A stretch of 57,823 bases of DNA from Desulfovirgula thermocuniculi DSM 16036 (GTDB lineage Bacteria; Bacillota; Desulfotomaculia; Desulfotomaculales; Desulfovirgulaceae): the NCBI RefSeq assembly GCF_000429345.1, contig NZ_AUBR01000015.1:1-57823 (forward strand), written 5' to 3'. Positions 17,020-25,182 of the stretch are shown one piece after another (positions within the stretch are counted from its first letter, which is position 1; each line of letters begins with the position of its first letter). A model generated the notes under the pieces. It had not been told where the DNA came from. It saw nothing but the letters and a program-made list of their open reading frames with translations, and ran no database searches. The position numbers and the translations under genes are program-made.

Positions 17020-19449
17020 CTAGCGCCTTAATTCGGCCCCCAGTTCTCTTGCGGCGGCAGCGGAGATGGCCTCCACCCTGGCTGCCACCTCTTCGTCGGT
17101 CAGGGTGCGGTCGACGGCCTGGAAGAAGAGGGAAAAGGCCATGCTGCGGTAGCCCTTTTTAATTTGCCGGCCCTCGTACACATCGAAAAGCTGTACCTGG
17201 CGCAAGTTTTCTCCGCCTGCCTCGCGGATCACCCGCAGGATTTCCCCGCAGCTCACCTCCCGGGGCACCACCAGGGCGATGTCCCTCCTCACGCCGGGAT
17301 AACGCGGCAGCGGCTGGTACCGGGGCTCGCGGGTGGCCATTTCCAGCACGGCCTCTAGGTCCAGCTCAAAGGCACAGGCACGCGCCCCCAGGCCGTAATC
17401 CTCCAGGACGTCGGGGTGGATCTCGCCCAGCACGCCCAACTCCCTACCCTCGGCCACCACGCGGGCGGCGCGCCCGGGGTGGAAGGCGGGATTTTGCCTT
17501 TCCCGCTCGTAGTCTAGCGCGGGCAGCCCCAGCCGCTCCGCAAGCACCTCCAGAACCCCCTTGAGGAAGTAGAAGTCCAGCTGCACCGGCTGCCGGTTCC
17601 AGCCGGAGGCCGCCTGGCCCATGGCCGCGGCCGCCAGCAGGAGCCGCTCTTCCGGCAGGACCTCGCCGTCCTTGGGGTAAAACACCCGCCCCAGCTCGAA
17701 AATTGCCCCGCTGGTCACCCGGCGGTTGAAGTTGCGCACCAGCACTTCCAGGAGGCCCGGCAGGAGGGTGGTGCGCATAACCGATTGCTCGTAGGAAAGG
17801 GGGTTCTGCAGCTTCAGCGCTTTGCGCAGGGGGCTTTCCGGAGGTAAGCGCAGGCGGTCAAAGGAGGCCGGGCTTATGAAGCTGTAGGTGATGACCTCGC
17901 TAAGGCCGCACCCCACCAAAACCCCCCCCACCCGCCGCAGCAGCTCCTGCCGGCGCGTCCTGAAGCCCTTGGTGGTGGGGCCACAGGGCAGGGTGGCGGG
18001 GATGCGCTGGTAGCCGTAGGCCCTGGCCACCTCCTCCACCAGGTCAATCTCGCGGCTCACGTCCACCCGGTAGCTGGGCACTTTCACCAGCATTTGCCGC
18101 CCTTCGCCTTCCCGCACCTCAAAGCCCAGCCGCCCCAGGAGCTCCCGGGTTTCTTGGGGCGGCACATCCACGCCCAGCACCTGGGCGACCCGCTCCGGGC
18201 GGAGCACTACCACGCGGCGCTCCTGGGGCAGGGGGTAGTTGTCCACGGCCCCGGCCACCACCTCGCCCACCCCCAGCCGGGCGACCAGGTAAGCCGCGCG
18301 CCTGGCCGCCGCCAGGCAGCCCTCCAGGTCGATGCCCTTTTCAAAGCGCAGGGACGCCTCGGAGCGCAGGCCCAAGGCGCGGGAAGTGCGGCGTATGGAG
18401 GTGGGGTTGAAATAGGCGGACTCCAGGAGCACTTCTGCCGTCTTTTCCGTAACCTCGGTATGCAGCCCGCCCATGATCCCCGCTATGGCCACCGGCCCGC
18501 CGGGGTCGGCAATGACCAGCATCTCCGGGTCCAGGCGCCGCTCCACGCCGTCTAAGGTGACGACGGTCTCGCCCGGCTGCGCGCGGCGCACGATAATGTG
18601 GCCGTCCTTTAAAGCGCGGTAGTCGAAGGCGTGCAGGGGCTGGCCCATTTCCAGCATCACGTAGTTGGTGATGTCCACGACGTTGCTGATGGGGCGCATG
18701 CCCGCCGCCCGCAGTCTCTCCTGCAGCCAGAGAGGCGAGGGGCCCACCTTAATGCCGGTAAAGAGCAGGGCCACATAGCGCCGGCAGAGCCCGGGATCCA
18801 GGATGTCCACTCGCACGCGCCCCTCAAGGGAGGACCCGGGTGCCGCTGCCACTTCCGTCTCCGGGAGCCGCAGGGGCAACCCTAAAAGGGCGGCAACTTC
18901 CCGGGCCACGCCAATCACGGAGAGGCAGTCGCCCCGGTTGGGGGTGAGGTCCAGCTCTAAAATGGCGTCATCCAGGCCCAGCAGCGGGCGGACGTCCGCT
19001 CCTAAAGGCGTATCGGGAGGGAGGACCATGATGCCGTGGGCCTGATCGGGCGGCATGGTCTTGGGATCGAGCCCCAGCTCCTGGCCCGAGCAGAGCATGC
19101 CGCACGACTCCACGCCCCGGAACCTGGCCCGTTTGATGACCGCGCCGCCGGCCAGGCGGGCCCCTTCCAGGGCCACCGGCACTACCTGCCCCTCCCGCAC
19201 GTTGGGGGCGCCGGTGACTATCTGCCTCAGCTCCCCGTCACCGGTGTTCACCCGGCAGACGACCAGCTTGTCCGCGTTGGGGTGCGGCTCCACGCGCTCG
19301 ATGCGCCCGGTGACCACCCCGGCAACTTCCCTTCCCGGGCGGTAAACGGCGCCTACGGCCACACCGGCCATGGTCAGCCGCTCGGCCAGCTCCTCCGCTT
19401 CCAAAGGCACGTCCACGTAATCCCTTAGCCACTTAAGCGAGACGCGCAA
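17020..19449 (-). CDS. pheT: Phenylalanine--tRNA ligase beta subunit
   Basis: 809 residues, the usual length of the long bacterial beta chain. Domain order is normal: N-terminal MRVSLKWLRDYVD, an OB/EMAP tRNA-binding domain (about 40-150), B3/B4 editing region, B5 domain, the catalytic-like core and a C-terminal ferredoxin-fold anticodon-binding domain (FDVYEGRQIKKGYRSMAF). It forms an alpha2-beta2 enzyme with PheS, whose gene lies 24 bases upstream. The TTG start has GGGGAGAA about eight bases before it. Confidence 0.97.
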   Translation of the reverse strand: MRVSLKWLRDYVDVPLEAEELAERLTMAGVAVGAVYRPGREVAGVVTGRIERVEPHPNADKLVVCRVNTGDGELRQIVTGAPNVREGQVVPVALEGARLAGGAVIKRARFRGVESCGMLCSGQELGLDPKTMPPDQAHGIMVLPPDTPLGADVRPLLGLDDAILELDLTPNRGDCLSVIGVAREVAALLGLPLRLPETEVAAAPGSSLEGRVRVDILDPGLCRRYVALLFTGIKVGPSPLWLQERLRAAGMRPISNVVDITNYVMLEMGQPLHAFDYRALKDGHIIVRRAQPGETVVTLDGVERRLDPEMLVIADPGGPVAIAGIMGGLHTEVTEKTAEVLLESAYFNPTSIRRTSRALGLRSEASLRFEKGIDLEGCLAAARRAAYLVARLGVGEVVAGAVDNYPLPQERRVVVLRPERVAQVLGVDVPPQETRELLGRLGFEVREGEGRQMLVKVPSYRVDVSREIDLVEEVARAYGYQRIPATLPCGPTTKGFRTRRQELLRRVGGVLVGCGLSEVITYSFISPASFDRLRLPPESPLRKALKLQNPLSYEQSVMRTTLLPGLLEVLVRNFNRRVTSGAIFELGRVFYPKDGEVLPEERLLLAAAAMGQAASGWNRQPVQLDFYFLKGVLEVLAERLGLPALDYERERQNPAFHPGRAARVVAEGRELGVLGEIHPDVLEDYGLGARACAFELDLEAVLEMATREPRYQPLPRYPGVRRDIALVVPREVSCGEILRVIREAGGENLRQVQLFDVYEGRQIKKGYRSMAFSLFFQAVDRTLTDEEVAARVEAISAAAARELGAELRR

Positions 19450-19473
19450 AGCAACATTTCTCCCCTTTCTCCG

Positions 19474-20496
19474 CTAGAACTGCGCCAGAAAGCGCAGGTC
19501 GTTCTCAAAAAACAGGCGCAGGTCGTCAATGCCGTACTTGAGCATGGCTATGCGCTCCACACCCATGCCAAAGGCAAAGCCGGTTACCTCTTCGGAGTTG
19601 TACCCCGACATTTCCAGCACGCGCGGGTGGACCATGCCGCAGCCGAGTATTTCCAGCCAGCCGCTCATGCCGCATACCCGGCACCCCTCTCCCTGGCAGA
19701 TGACGCAGGAAATGTCCACCTCCGCGCTGGGCTCGGTAAAGGGGAAGTAGCTGGGGCGGAAGCGCGTGCGCGTCTGGGGGCCGAACATCTCCCGCGCAAA
19801 AACCTCCAGCACGCCCTTTAAGTCCCCAAAGGTCACGCGCCGGTCGACCATGAGGCCTTCAACCTGGTGGAACATGGGGGAGTGGGTGGCGTCGTCGTCC
19901 CGGCGGTACACCTTGCCCGGGGCAATAATCTTCACCGGCACCTCCGGCGCGGTGCGCTCCATGACCCGCACCTGCACGGGCGAGGTGTGGGTGCGCAGCA
20001 AAACGTCCGGGCCAAAGAAAAAAGAATCCTGCATGTCCCGCGCGGGGTGGTCCTTGGGCAAATTTAAGGCCTCAAAGTTATAATAGTCCAGCTCCACCTC
20101 CGGCCCCTCGGCAATGGCAAACCCCAGCCCCAGGAAGATCTCTTCGATCCTCTCCACCACCGCCGTCAGGGGATGCTTCCTGCCCGTGAGCAGGGCGGTC
20201 CCCGGGAGGGTGATGTCAATGCGCTCGGCCTCCAGCATCTCCTCCTTCAGGCGGGACTTGAGCTCCTCCGTGCGCGCTTTGAGCAGGTCTTCCAGGTCCT
20301 GGCGCACCTTGTTGGCCAGCTGGCCGACCCTGGGCCGCTCGTGGGGGGCGAGGCTGCCCATGCCCCGCAGGATCTGGGTCAGCTCTCCCTTCTTGCCCAG
20401 GTAGCGCACGCGCAGCTCTTCCAGTTCCTCTAAGCTTGTTGCCCGCAGCAGGGCCTCCCTGGCCTCCAGGGCAATCCTCTCCAGCTTTGCTTCCAA
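19474..20496 (-). CDS. pheS: Phenylalanine--tRNA ligase alpha subunit
   Basis: 340 residues. This is the catalytic chain that forms phenylalanyl-adenylate and charges tRNA-Phe. A coiled-coil N-terminus (about 1-85) precedes the class II core with motif 2 ([20 protein letters not shown], quoted as [18 protein letters not shown]) and motif 3 ([11 protein letters not shown]). The TTG start follows GGAGGG by eight bases. There is no room for a promoter between this start and the terminator at 20517-20539, so pheS seems to depend on read-through from the promoter at 20722-20750. Confidence 0.97.
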   Translation of the reverse strand: MEAKLERIALEAREALLRATSLEELEELRVRYLGKKGELTQILRGMGSLAPHERPRVGQLANKVRQDLEDLLKARTEELKSRLKEEMLEAERIDITLPGTALLTGRKHPLTAVVERIEEIFLGLGFAIAEGPEVELDYYNFEALNLPKDHPARDMQDSFFFGPDVLLRTHTSPVQVRVMERTAPEVPVKIIAPGKVYRRDDDATHSPMFHQVEGLMVDRRVTFGDLKGVLEVFAREMFGPQTRTRFRPSYFPFTEPSAEVDISCVICQGEGCRVCGMSGWLEILGCGMVHPRVLEMSGYNSEEVTGFAFGMGVERIAMLKYGIDDLRLFFENDLRFLAQF

Positions 20497-20516
20497 CGCC
20501 TGCTCCCTCCAAACAT

Positions 20517-20539
20517 AAAAACCGCCCCCAAAGGGACGG
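20517..20539 (-). terminator. Terminator/attenuator in the pheS leader
   Basis: On the minus strand CCGTCCC and GGGGCGG form a 7-bp stem with a four-base loop, then five T. It ends about 20 bases before the pheS start codon, so it should act as a control point for pheST. Its sequence resembles T-box terminators, but the T-box core (GGTGGNACCGCG) is not seen upstream. Confidence 0.75.
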
Positions 20540-20584
20540 AAGTTACCTTTTCACCGCCAACCAGCGTTCCAGGGGCTAAATGGT

Positions 20585-20677
20585 TCAGTGCACGGCCAGC
20601 CTGCGGTATAAGATGTAGGCTAGTACCGAGCCGGTCGCCTCAAACAGCCTCCAAAAAAATTCGGCGGTCAAAACCAT
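20585..20677 (-). CDS. Small YqzL-like protein in the pheS leader
   Basis: A 30-codon frame starts with ATG at 20677, ten bases after GGAAAGG, and ends with TGA. The peptide reads MVLTAEFFWRLFEATGSV, then LAYILYRRLAVH. The FFW, LFEATGS and AYILY pattern matches YqzL-family proteins, tiny Firmicutes proteins of unknown role normally found near recO. Three Phe codons, two of them adjacent, also make it a possible leader peptide for phenylalanine control of pheST. The start region TAAATGGTT is complementary to AACCATTTA just after the stop. Family assignment is from recall of the pattern and needs a profile search. Confidence 0.6.
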   Translation of the reverse strand: MVLTAEFFWRLFEATGSVLAYILYRRLAVH

Positions 20678-20721
20678 TTAACCACAACCTTTCCTCATTT
20701 TTTGGAGTGCCCCCAGGGCAG

Positions 20722-20750
20722 ATTATATCATATGCCCTTTGCTAAAACAA
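20722..20750 (-). promoter_or_regulatory. Promoter of the pheS leader transcript
   Basis: Minus-strand TTGTTT (20745-20750) and a perfect TATAAT (20722-20727) with a 17-base spacer. It would drive the small YqzL-like gene and, through the terminator, pheST. Confidence 0.75.
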
Positions 20751-20812
20751 GGTATTTCTCGCCCGCGCCCGCTGGCCCTTGATACTTATGGCCTTCCAAG
20801 TCCGCACCTGCC

Positions 20813-20842
20813 CATTTGCAAACATTTGCAAACATTTGCAAA
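20813..20842. repeat. Three tandem copies of CATTTGCAAA
   Basis: Exact 10-base units at 20813-20822, 20823-20832 and 20833-20842. They lie ten bases beyond the stop codon of the integrase remnant. They could be recombinase arm-type sites of the lost element or a chance slippage repeat. Confidence 0.8.
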
Positions 20843-20852
20843 CCGGACAGAG

Positions 20853-21107
20853 TTAGCGCCCGGGTCTCAGCCCCCTGGTGCGGAACAGCTCCTCCATAAC
20901 CCTTACTGCTTCCGCCTGGGTATCCGGCAAAACGTGGGAATAGGTATCCAGGGTTATGCTCACACTGGAGTGGCCCAGGCGCTCGGCTACGACTTTTGGA
21001 TGCACGCCTTTCCGCAGCAGGAAAGTGGCGTGAGTGTGGCGAAGGTCATGGAAGCGGATTTCTGGGACTCCCGCCCTGCGGATAGAAAGCTTAAAGGCAT
21101 TCCGCAC
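20853..21107 (-). pseudogene. Tyrosine recombinase (phage-type integrase), C-terminal remnant
   Basis: 84 codons remain. They hold the box II region RFHDLRHTHATFLL (His and Arg of the active site), AERLGHSSVSITLDTYSHVL with the GH motif and the Tyr nucleophile, and a natural stop. The arm-binding domain, core-binding domain and first catalytic Arg are missing. The 5' side runs into AT-rich DNA and, 31 bases on, the end of legF. The gene is therefore a truncated relic, evidence of a past mobile element at the edge of the glycosylation locus. Confidence 0.85.
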
Positions 21108-21138
21108 AGAAATTTAGAAAGTGCTATTTCGAAAATAT

Positions 21139-21846
21139 TTAACAAGAATTTTTTCCCAGTGAAAGTATCGCTTCAGCTAACAGGAAGTCAAGCTCACCAT
21201 CAATGTCTACCGATCTCTCTTGTGGCATGATGTAGGCATAAGTGCGGGGACCAAACCAGGAATCGCGGTGGCGAATGTAATCCCACCGCGCAAGGTAAAT
21301 GGCCCCGTTTAAGCGGTAATACTTGGGAAGTTCCTGGCGGTTGGCCGGAATACCTGGACGCAAAAAGTTTTCCATACAGCCGTCGGGAGGAAGCTCATTA
21401 CACCACCAGGGATGGTGCTCCACCTCGCAGATCGAAACAACAGCTCCGGCATCGCGCCGCACCAAAAGCTCCAGCGCGGCCAGGATGTCGCCCACCGTGC
21501 GCAGGGGGCTGGTTGGTTGCAAAACCATCACGCAGTCGTACTTTTGCCCACGCTCCTCAAGCCACTCCATGGCGTGGTGGAGCACATCAATCCCTCGCGC
21601 TGTATCGGTAGCCAGCTCAGCCGGACGCAAAAAAGGCACCTCTGCTCCCGCTTCCCGGGCCACGCGGGCGATCTCCTCCCCGTCGGTGGAAACGAGCAAG
21701 CAGTCAAAAACACCGCTTTGCCTGGCTGTTTCGATGGTATGTAAGATGAGAGGTTTTCCAGCAAGAGGCCGCAAATTTTTTCCCGGCACCCCCTTGGAGC
21801 TCGCCCTGGCGGGAATAAATCCAAGTACAGAAAGGTTTTCGTACAT
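21139..21846 (-). CDS. legF: CMP-N-acylneuraminate/legionaminate cytidylyltransferase
   Basis: 235 residues. It activates the nine-carbon acid with CTP, the last step before transfer. Family motifs are GFIPARASSKGVPGKNL (nucleotide binding), LVSTDGEEIARVA, VMVLQPTSPLRT and a C-terminal VDIDGELDFLLAE. The ATG at 21846 has GGGAGG upstream and overlaps nothing; the longer frame to 21909 would run into ptmE. Sugar identity (legionaminic rather than neuraminic or pseudaminic acid) is inferred from the set of genes next to it. Confidence 0.88.
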   Translation of the reverse strand: MYENLSVLGFIPARASSKGVPGKNLRPLAGKPLILHTIETARQSGVFDCLLVSTDGEEIARVAREAGAEVPFLRPAELATDTARGIDVLHHAMEWLEERGQKYDCVMVLQPTSPLRTVGDILAALELLVRRDAGAVVSICEVEHHPWWCNELPPDGCMENFLRPGIPANRQELPKYYRLNGAIYLARWDYIRHRDSWFGPRTYAYIMPQERSVDIDGELDFLLAEAILSLGKNSC

Positions 21847-21851
21847 TGTTC

Positions 21852-22913
21852 TTAACCTCCCGCCTCCAGCGCCGCAAACACGCGCAGCGTGCGCTGGTAC
21901 TCTTCCCACTGTCCCACGTCAAACCAGCGCCCGTGGTGCGGATAAACCCCCGTGCGCATCCCTGCCTTTTGCACCGCCTCGATAACTTCGGGCATATCAA
22001 TACGGACACCTTTTTCAAGTAATGAGAGCACTGCTGGCTCCAGCACGTAGAGACCGGTGTTCACTAAAAAATGAAAGTTGGGCTTTTCTTCGATTGAGAA
22101 ACCCTCCGCTCCAGTGCGCAATACCCCATAGGGAACAACAAACTCTTTCAAAGCCCCGACCACCGTTAGAGCATAGCCATGCGCGCGGTGGTAGTCCAGC
22201 AAGTGGGCATAGTCGAGTTCCACGATAATATCGCAGTTACTTAAGATGAAGGTCTCCTCAATACGCCCCGCCAGCAGAGAAAGGGCACCGGCTGTGCCCA
22301 GCGGCTTATCTTCCAGAACAAACTCCGGACGATAGGGCCGGCTATCATGGTCAAAATACAGGCGGATGATTTCGGCCTTGTAGCCAAGACAGAGGATAAA
22401 CCGGTTAAATCCCTGACTGTGGAAGCGATCCATAATTATTTCTAAGACAGGTTTTTCCCCTAGGGGAAGCATTGGTTTGGGCAGGATCTTAGTAAAAGGA
22501 TCAAGGCGCGTACCCTGGCCACCGGCCATGATGACCACTGGTTCGGGACGGCTTTTCACGCGCGGTAAAAAAAGATCCTGCCACAGAACCAGCTCCACCA
22601 CTTTACCTTTTTCGTCTATTATAGGAACGTGGCGGATACCAAACTGCAGCATGAGCTGGCGGGCTGCCTCAAGGGAAGAACCTACCGGCAGTACCTTGGG
22701 GCGGGGGTTCATGATGCGTGAAACGGGAGCCTTTAGATCCACCCCCTCTAAAAGAGCCCGGCGGACGTCCCCGTCGGTAACGGTACCCAGCAGGCGGCCT
22801 TCCTCGTCAACTACCAAAAGAATTTGCCTGGCAGCCCGGTCCATTTTTTCTAAAGCACGTACTATCTGCTCCTGGGCCTCTACTTTGACTTTTTCCAGGT
22901 TGTCGTCCTTCAA
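21852..22913 (-). CDS. ptmE: CBS-domain sugar nucleotidyltransferase (PtmE-like)
   Basis: 353 residues. The first 120 residues are a pair of CBS domains (GRLLGTVTDGDVRRALLEG is typical), and the rest is a sugar-1-phosphate nucleotidyltransferase (VIMAGGQGTRLDPFTKILPK and LPLGEKPVLEIIMDRF). In Campylobacter jejuni PtmE makes the GDP-sugar that opens the legionaminic acid route. The CBS plus transferase fusion is diagnostic for this branch. The TTG start at 22913 follows GGGGAGGGG by six to seven bases; the longer frame upstream is not needed. It sits five bases upstream of legF. Confidence 0.87.
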   Translation of the reverse strand: MKDDNLEKVKVEAQEQIVRALEKMDRAARQILLVVDEEGRLLGTVTDGDVRRALLEGVDLKAPVSRIMNPRPKVLPVGSSLEAARQLMLQFGIRHVPIIDEKGKVVELVLWQDLFLPRVKSRPEPVVIMAGGQGTRLDPFTKILPKPMLPLGEKPVLEIIMDRFHSQGFNRFILCLGYKAEIIRLYFDHDSRPYRPEFVLEDKPLGTAGALSLLAGRIEETFILSNCDIIVELDYAHLLDYHRAHGYALTVVGALKEFVVPYGVLRTGAEGFSIEEKPNFHFLVNTGLYVLEPAVLSLLEKGVRIDMPEVIEAVQKAGMRTGVYPHHGRWFDVGQWEEYQRTLRVFAALEAGG

Positions 22914-22960
22914 AAATGCCCCTCCCCTTGGTGCAAGAATGACCAAAATGATGCCGCTAA

Positions 22961-23980
22961 TTAAATCATTTCCCAAGTAATTGGTGTATCCGCGGGGATG
23001 TCTACGCGGGCCCTGCGGCCAACAACTACATCCCACATTTTCGGATGGATCCCTGTCCCCGGCCTTTTGATGACCAGCTTTTCCTCCGTGATCATCTCGC
23101 CCGCAGCGATAAAACGGGCCGCCACCAGGCTGCGCCTTGCTACTTTCATTACCTCCTTTTCGGCGGGGCGCGGGCGCTTTTTGCCGTCGCCCAAAGCCTT
23201 TTCCACGTTACGGATGGCCCGCACCAGCGCCGCCAGCTCGTGCGGCTCCAACGAAGCCTTGTGGTCCGGTCCCTCCATGTCTCGGCTAAGTGTAAAATGC
23301 TTTTCAATTACCCTGGCACCGAGGGCTACCGCCGCTACCGCCACCTCGATACCCGGAGTATGATCGGAATAGCCTACAGGCAAGCCGAAAGCTTGCTCAA
23401 GCGTGATCATGGCCCGCAGGTTGGCCTCTTCATAAGGCGCTGGGTAAGCGGAAGTACAATGGAGCAGAGTGATATCCCGCGCCCCTGCTTCTTGCACCAC
23501 TTCCAAGGCTTCCTCCACCTCGCCCAGGGTAGACATGCCTGTAGAAATGATGAGAGGCTTCCCACGTGCCGCAACGCAGCGCAAAAAACGATGGTTGACC
23601 AACTCACCCGAGGGAACCTTAAATAGGGGGACTCCCAAGGCATCCAGGAAGTCAACGCTGACATAATCAAAGGGCGTAGATAAAAAAATTATTCCCGCCC
23701 TATCGCAGTAAACCTTCAGCTCCCGGAACTGGTCATAAGATAATGCCAGGCGCCGGATCATTTCAAGCTGCGAAGACCCGGAGCCGGGTATGCTGGCCTT
23801 CTGGTAAGATGCCATTTCGGCGCACCTGCTGGCCACCTCTTCCGGAATAAACGTTTGGAATTTTACTGCATCGGCTCCAGCAGAAACCGCTACCTCCACC
23901 AGCTTCTTGGCCAGCTCAAGGCTCCCGTTGTGGTTTACGCCTGCCTCGGCAATGATGAAGACGCCATTACTGAAGGCCAT
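22961..23980 (-). CDS. legI: N-acetylneuraminate/legionaminate synthase
   Basis: 339 residues. It condenses the six-carbon 2,4-diacetamido sugar with phosphoenolpyruvate. The TIM barrel begins IIAEAGVNHNGSLELAKKLV, with KFQTFIPEE, FLSTPFDYVSVDFL, KVPSGELVNHRFL, STGMSTLGEVEEAL and HCTSAYPAPYEEANLRAM. The last 60 residues are the SAF/antifreeze-like domain (SLVAARFIAAGEMITEEKL). The ATG at 23980 follows GAAGAGGTG and overlaps the end of legG by 14 bases, a sign of coupling. Confidence 0.92.
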   Translation of the reverse strand: MAFSNGVFIIAEAGVNHNGSLELAKKLVEVAVSAGADAVKFQTFIPEEVASRCAEMASYQKASIPGSGSSQLEMIRRLALSYDQFRELKVYCDRAGIIFLSTPFDYVSVDFLDALGVPLFKVPSGELVNHRFLRCVAARGKPLIISTGMSTLGEVEEALEVVQEAGARDITLLHCTSAYPAPYEEANLRAMITLEQAFGLPVGYSDHTPGIEVAVAAVALGARVIEKHFTLSRDMEGPDHKASLEPHELAALVRAIRNVEKALGDGKKRPRPAEKEVMKVARRSLVAARFIAAGEMITEEKLVIKRPGTGIHPKMWDVVVGRRARVDIPADTPITWEMI

Positions 23981-25169
23981 ATAAAGACACCTCTTCCGGA
24001 CCTGGGAAATCAAGTTTTTTCTCTAATAGTTTCCTTCCTAAAGGCACAGATTCCAATACAGAGACTATCCTGCCACTAACATTACCGTCTCCAAAAGGAT
24101 CATAGGGATTTTTAACCTTTTCTAGCTGGTTACGAAAAACCTTATCATAAAGAGCCTTGCGAATAGCAGCAGTGATTTTCTCCTTGCAGCAGGGCACGTC
24201 AATTACGCTTTCGGCCTTTATGCGGCCCTTTTGCCTATCACCAACATTAACCGTCGGTACTTTGAAAGAAGGTGCTTCAATAACACCGCTGGAGGAGTTG
24301 CCCACCACCGCTGCCGCATGCTTCATGACTCCCAGGTAACCGCGTGATCCTAAGCTTTTAAACAACTTAACATTAGGGCGCTCTCTAGCATAGTTTTCCC
24401 AGGCGGCAATTATACCCTGGTAGCCGACTTCCGTTCCCGGATAGGTGATGACCTGCTGGAATTCCCCGAACTCTTTTAAAGCCGAAATAAGGATATTTAC
24501 CTCTTCTGCGGGGTTTAAATCAGGAGTAAGTGTTTCGGGATGAAAGGTTACCAGCAACGTGGGCTGGCTAACATCAATACCAAATTTGGCCATAATTTCT
24601 TCCGGGCTCATCAGTTCTCCCCGGTGAATGTTTTCCACACCCGGTGCGCCAACCACATGAATCCGCCAAGCCTCTTCCCCCATGAGGCGAATACGGCGCG
24701 CGTACTCAAAGGTGCTAGCAAAGTGAAGATGAGACATTTTTGTAAGAGCATGCCGCACCTGCTCGTCAATTGCCCCTTCCGTTGATTCGCCGCCGGCAAT
24801 GTGTGCTATAGGAACACGCGCAATTATAGCTACCGTAGCTGCCGCAAGGAGCTCATGCCTATCCCCCAAAAGCAATAAGATGTCTGGTGCCGTACTCTCA
24901 ATGATTCTTGCTAAGTTGACACAAATGTCGGCTGTGTACCTCGTAATGGCAACCGGCCTATCAGCTTCTGGGAAGCATTCTTTTAGGATAATAGGTTGAA
25001 AGCCTTCTCGATAGATTTCCTGAATTGTTTCTCCCTTATGGGGGTTAACGTGATCTCCTGCGGCTACAAGTATAAGGTCACTTAAAGGCGAAGTATAAAT
25101 TTTACGTAGGATTGGCTTTAGCAAGCCAAACTCGGCCCGCGTTGTTGAAAAGGCCATTATTTTTCTCAT
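23967..25169 (-). CDS. legG: Hydrolysing NDP-sugar 2-epimerase (NeuC/LegG family)
   Basis: 400 residues. It removes the nucleotide and inverts C2 to give the free mannose-type sugar used by LegI. NeuC marks are MRKIMAFSTTRAEFGLLKPI, VAAGDHVNPHKGETI, ILLLLGDRHELLAAA, AHIAGGESTEGAIDEQVRHA and VGNSSSGVIEAPSFKVPTVN. Start choice: ATG 25169 gives the usual family N-terminus but its ribosome site is 13 bases away; ATG 25211 has a better-spaced AGAGGA but adds 14 residues unlike the family. Base composition is clearly richer in A and T than in flanking housekeeping genes, in line with acquired DNA. Confidence 0.88.
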   Translation of the reverse strand: MRKIMAFSTTRAEFGLLKPILRKIYTSPLSDLILVAAGDHVNPHKGETIQEIYREGFQPIILKECFPEADRPVAITRYTADICVNLARIIESTAPDILLLLGDRHELLAAATVAIIARVPIAHIAGGESTEGAIDEQVRHALTKMSHLHFASTFEYARRIRLMGEEAWRIHVVGAPGVENIHRGELMSPEEIMAKFGIDVSQPTLLVTFHPETLTPDLNPAEEVNILISALKEFGEFQQVITYPGTEVGYQGIIAAWENYARERPNVKLFKSLGSRGYLGVMKHAAAVVGNSSSGVIEAPSFKVPTVNVGDRQKGRIKAESVIDVPCCKEKITAAIRKALYDKVFRNQLEKVKNPYDPFGDGNVSGRIVSVLESVPLGRKLLEKKLDFPGPEEVSLYGLQ

Positions 25170-25182
25170 GTTGCTTAAAACT

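Noticed and set aside
20813-20842. CATTTGCAAA repeats as a CRISPR array
   Set aside because: Units are 10 bases, directly adjacent, with no spacers, and no cas genes are present. No CRISPR array was seen in the window.
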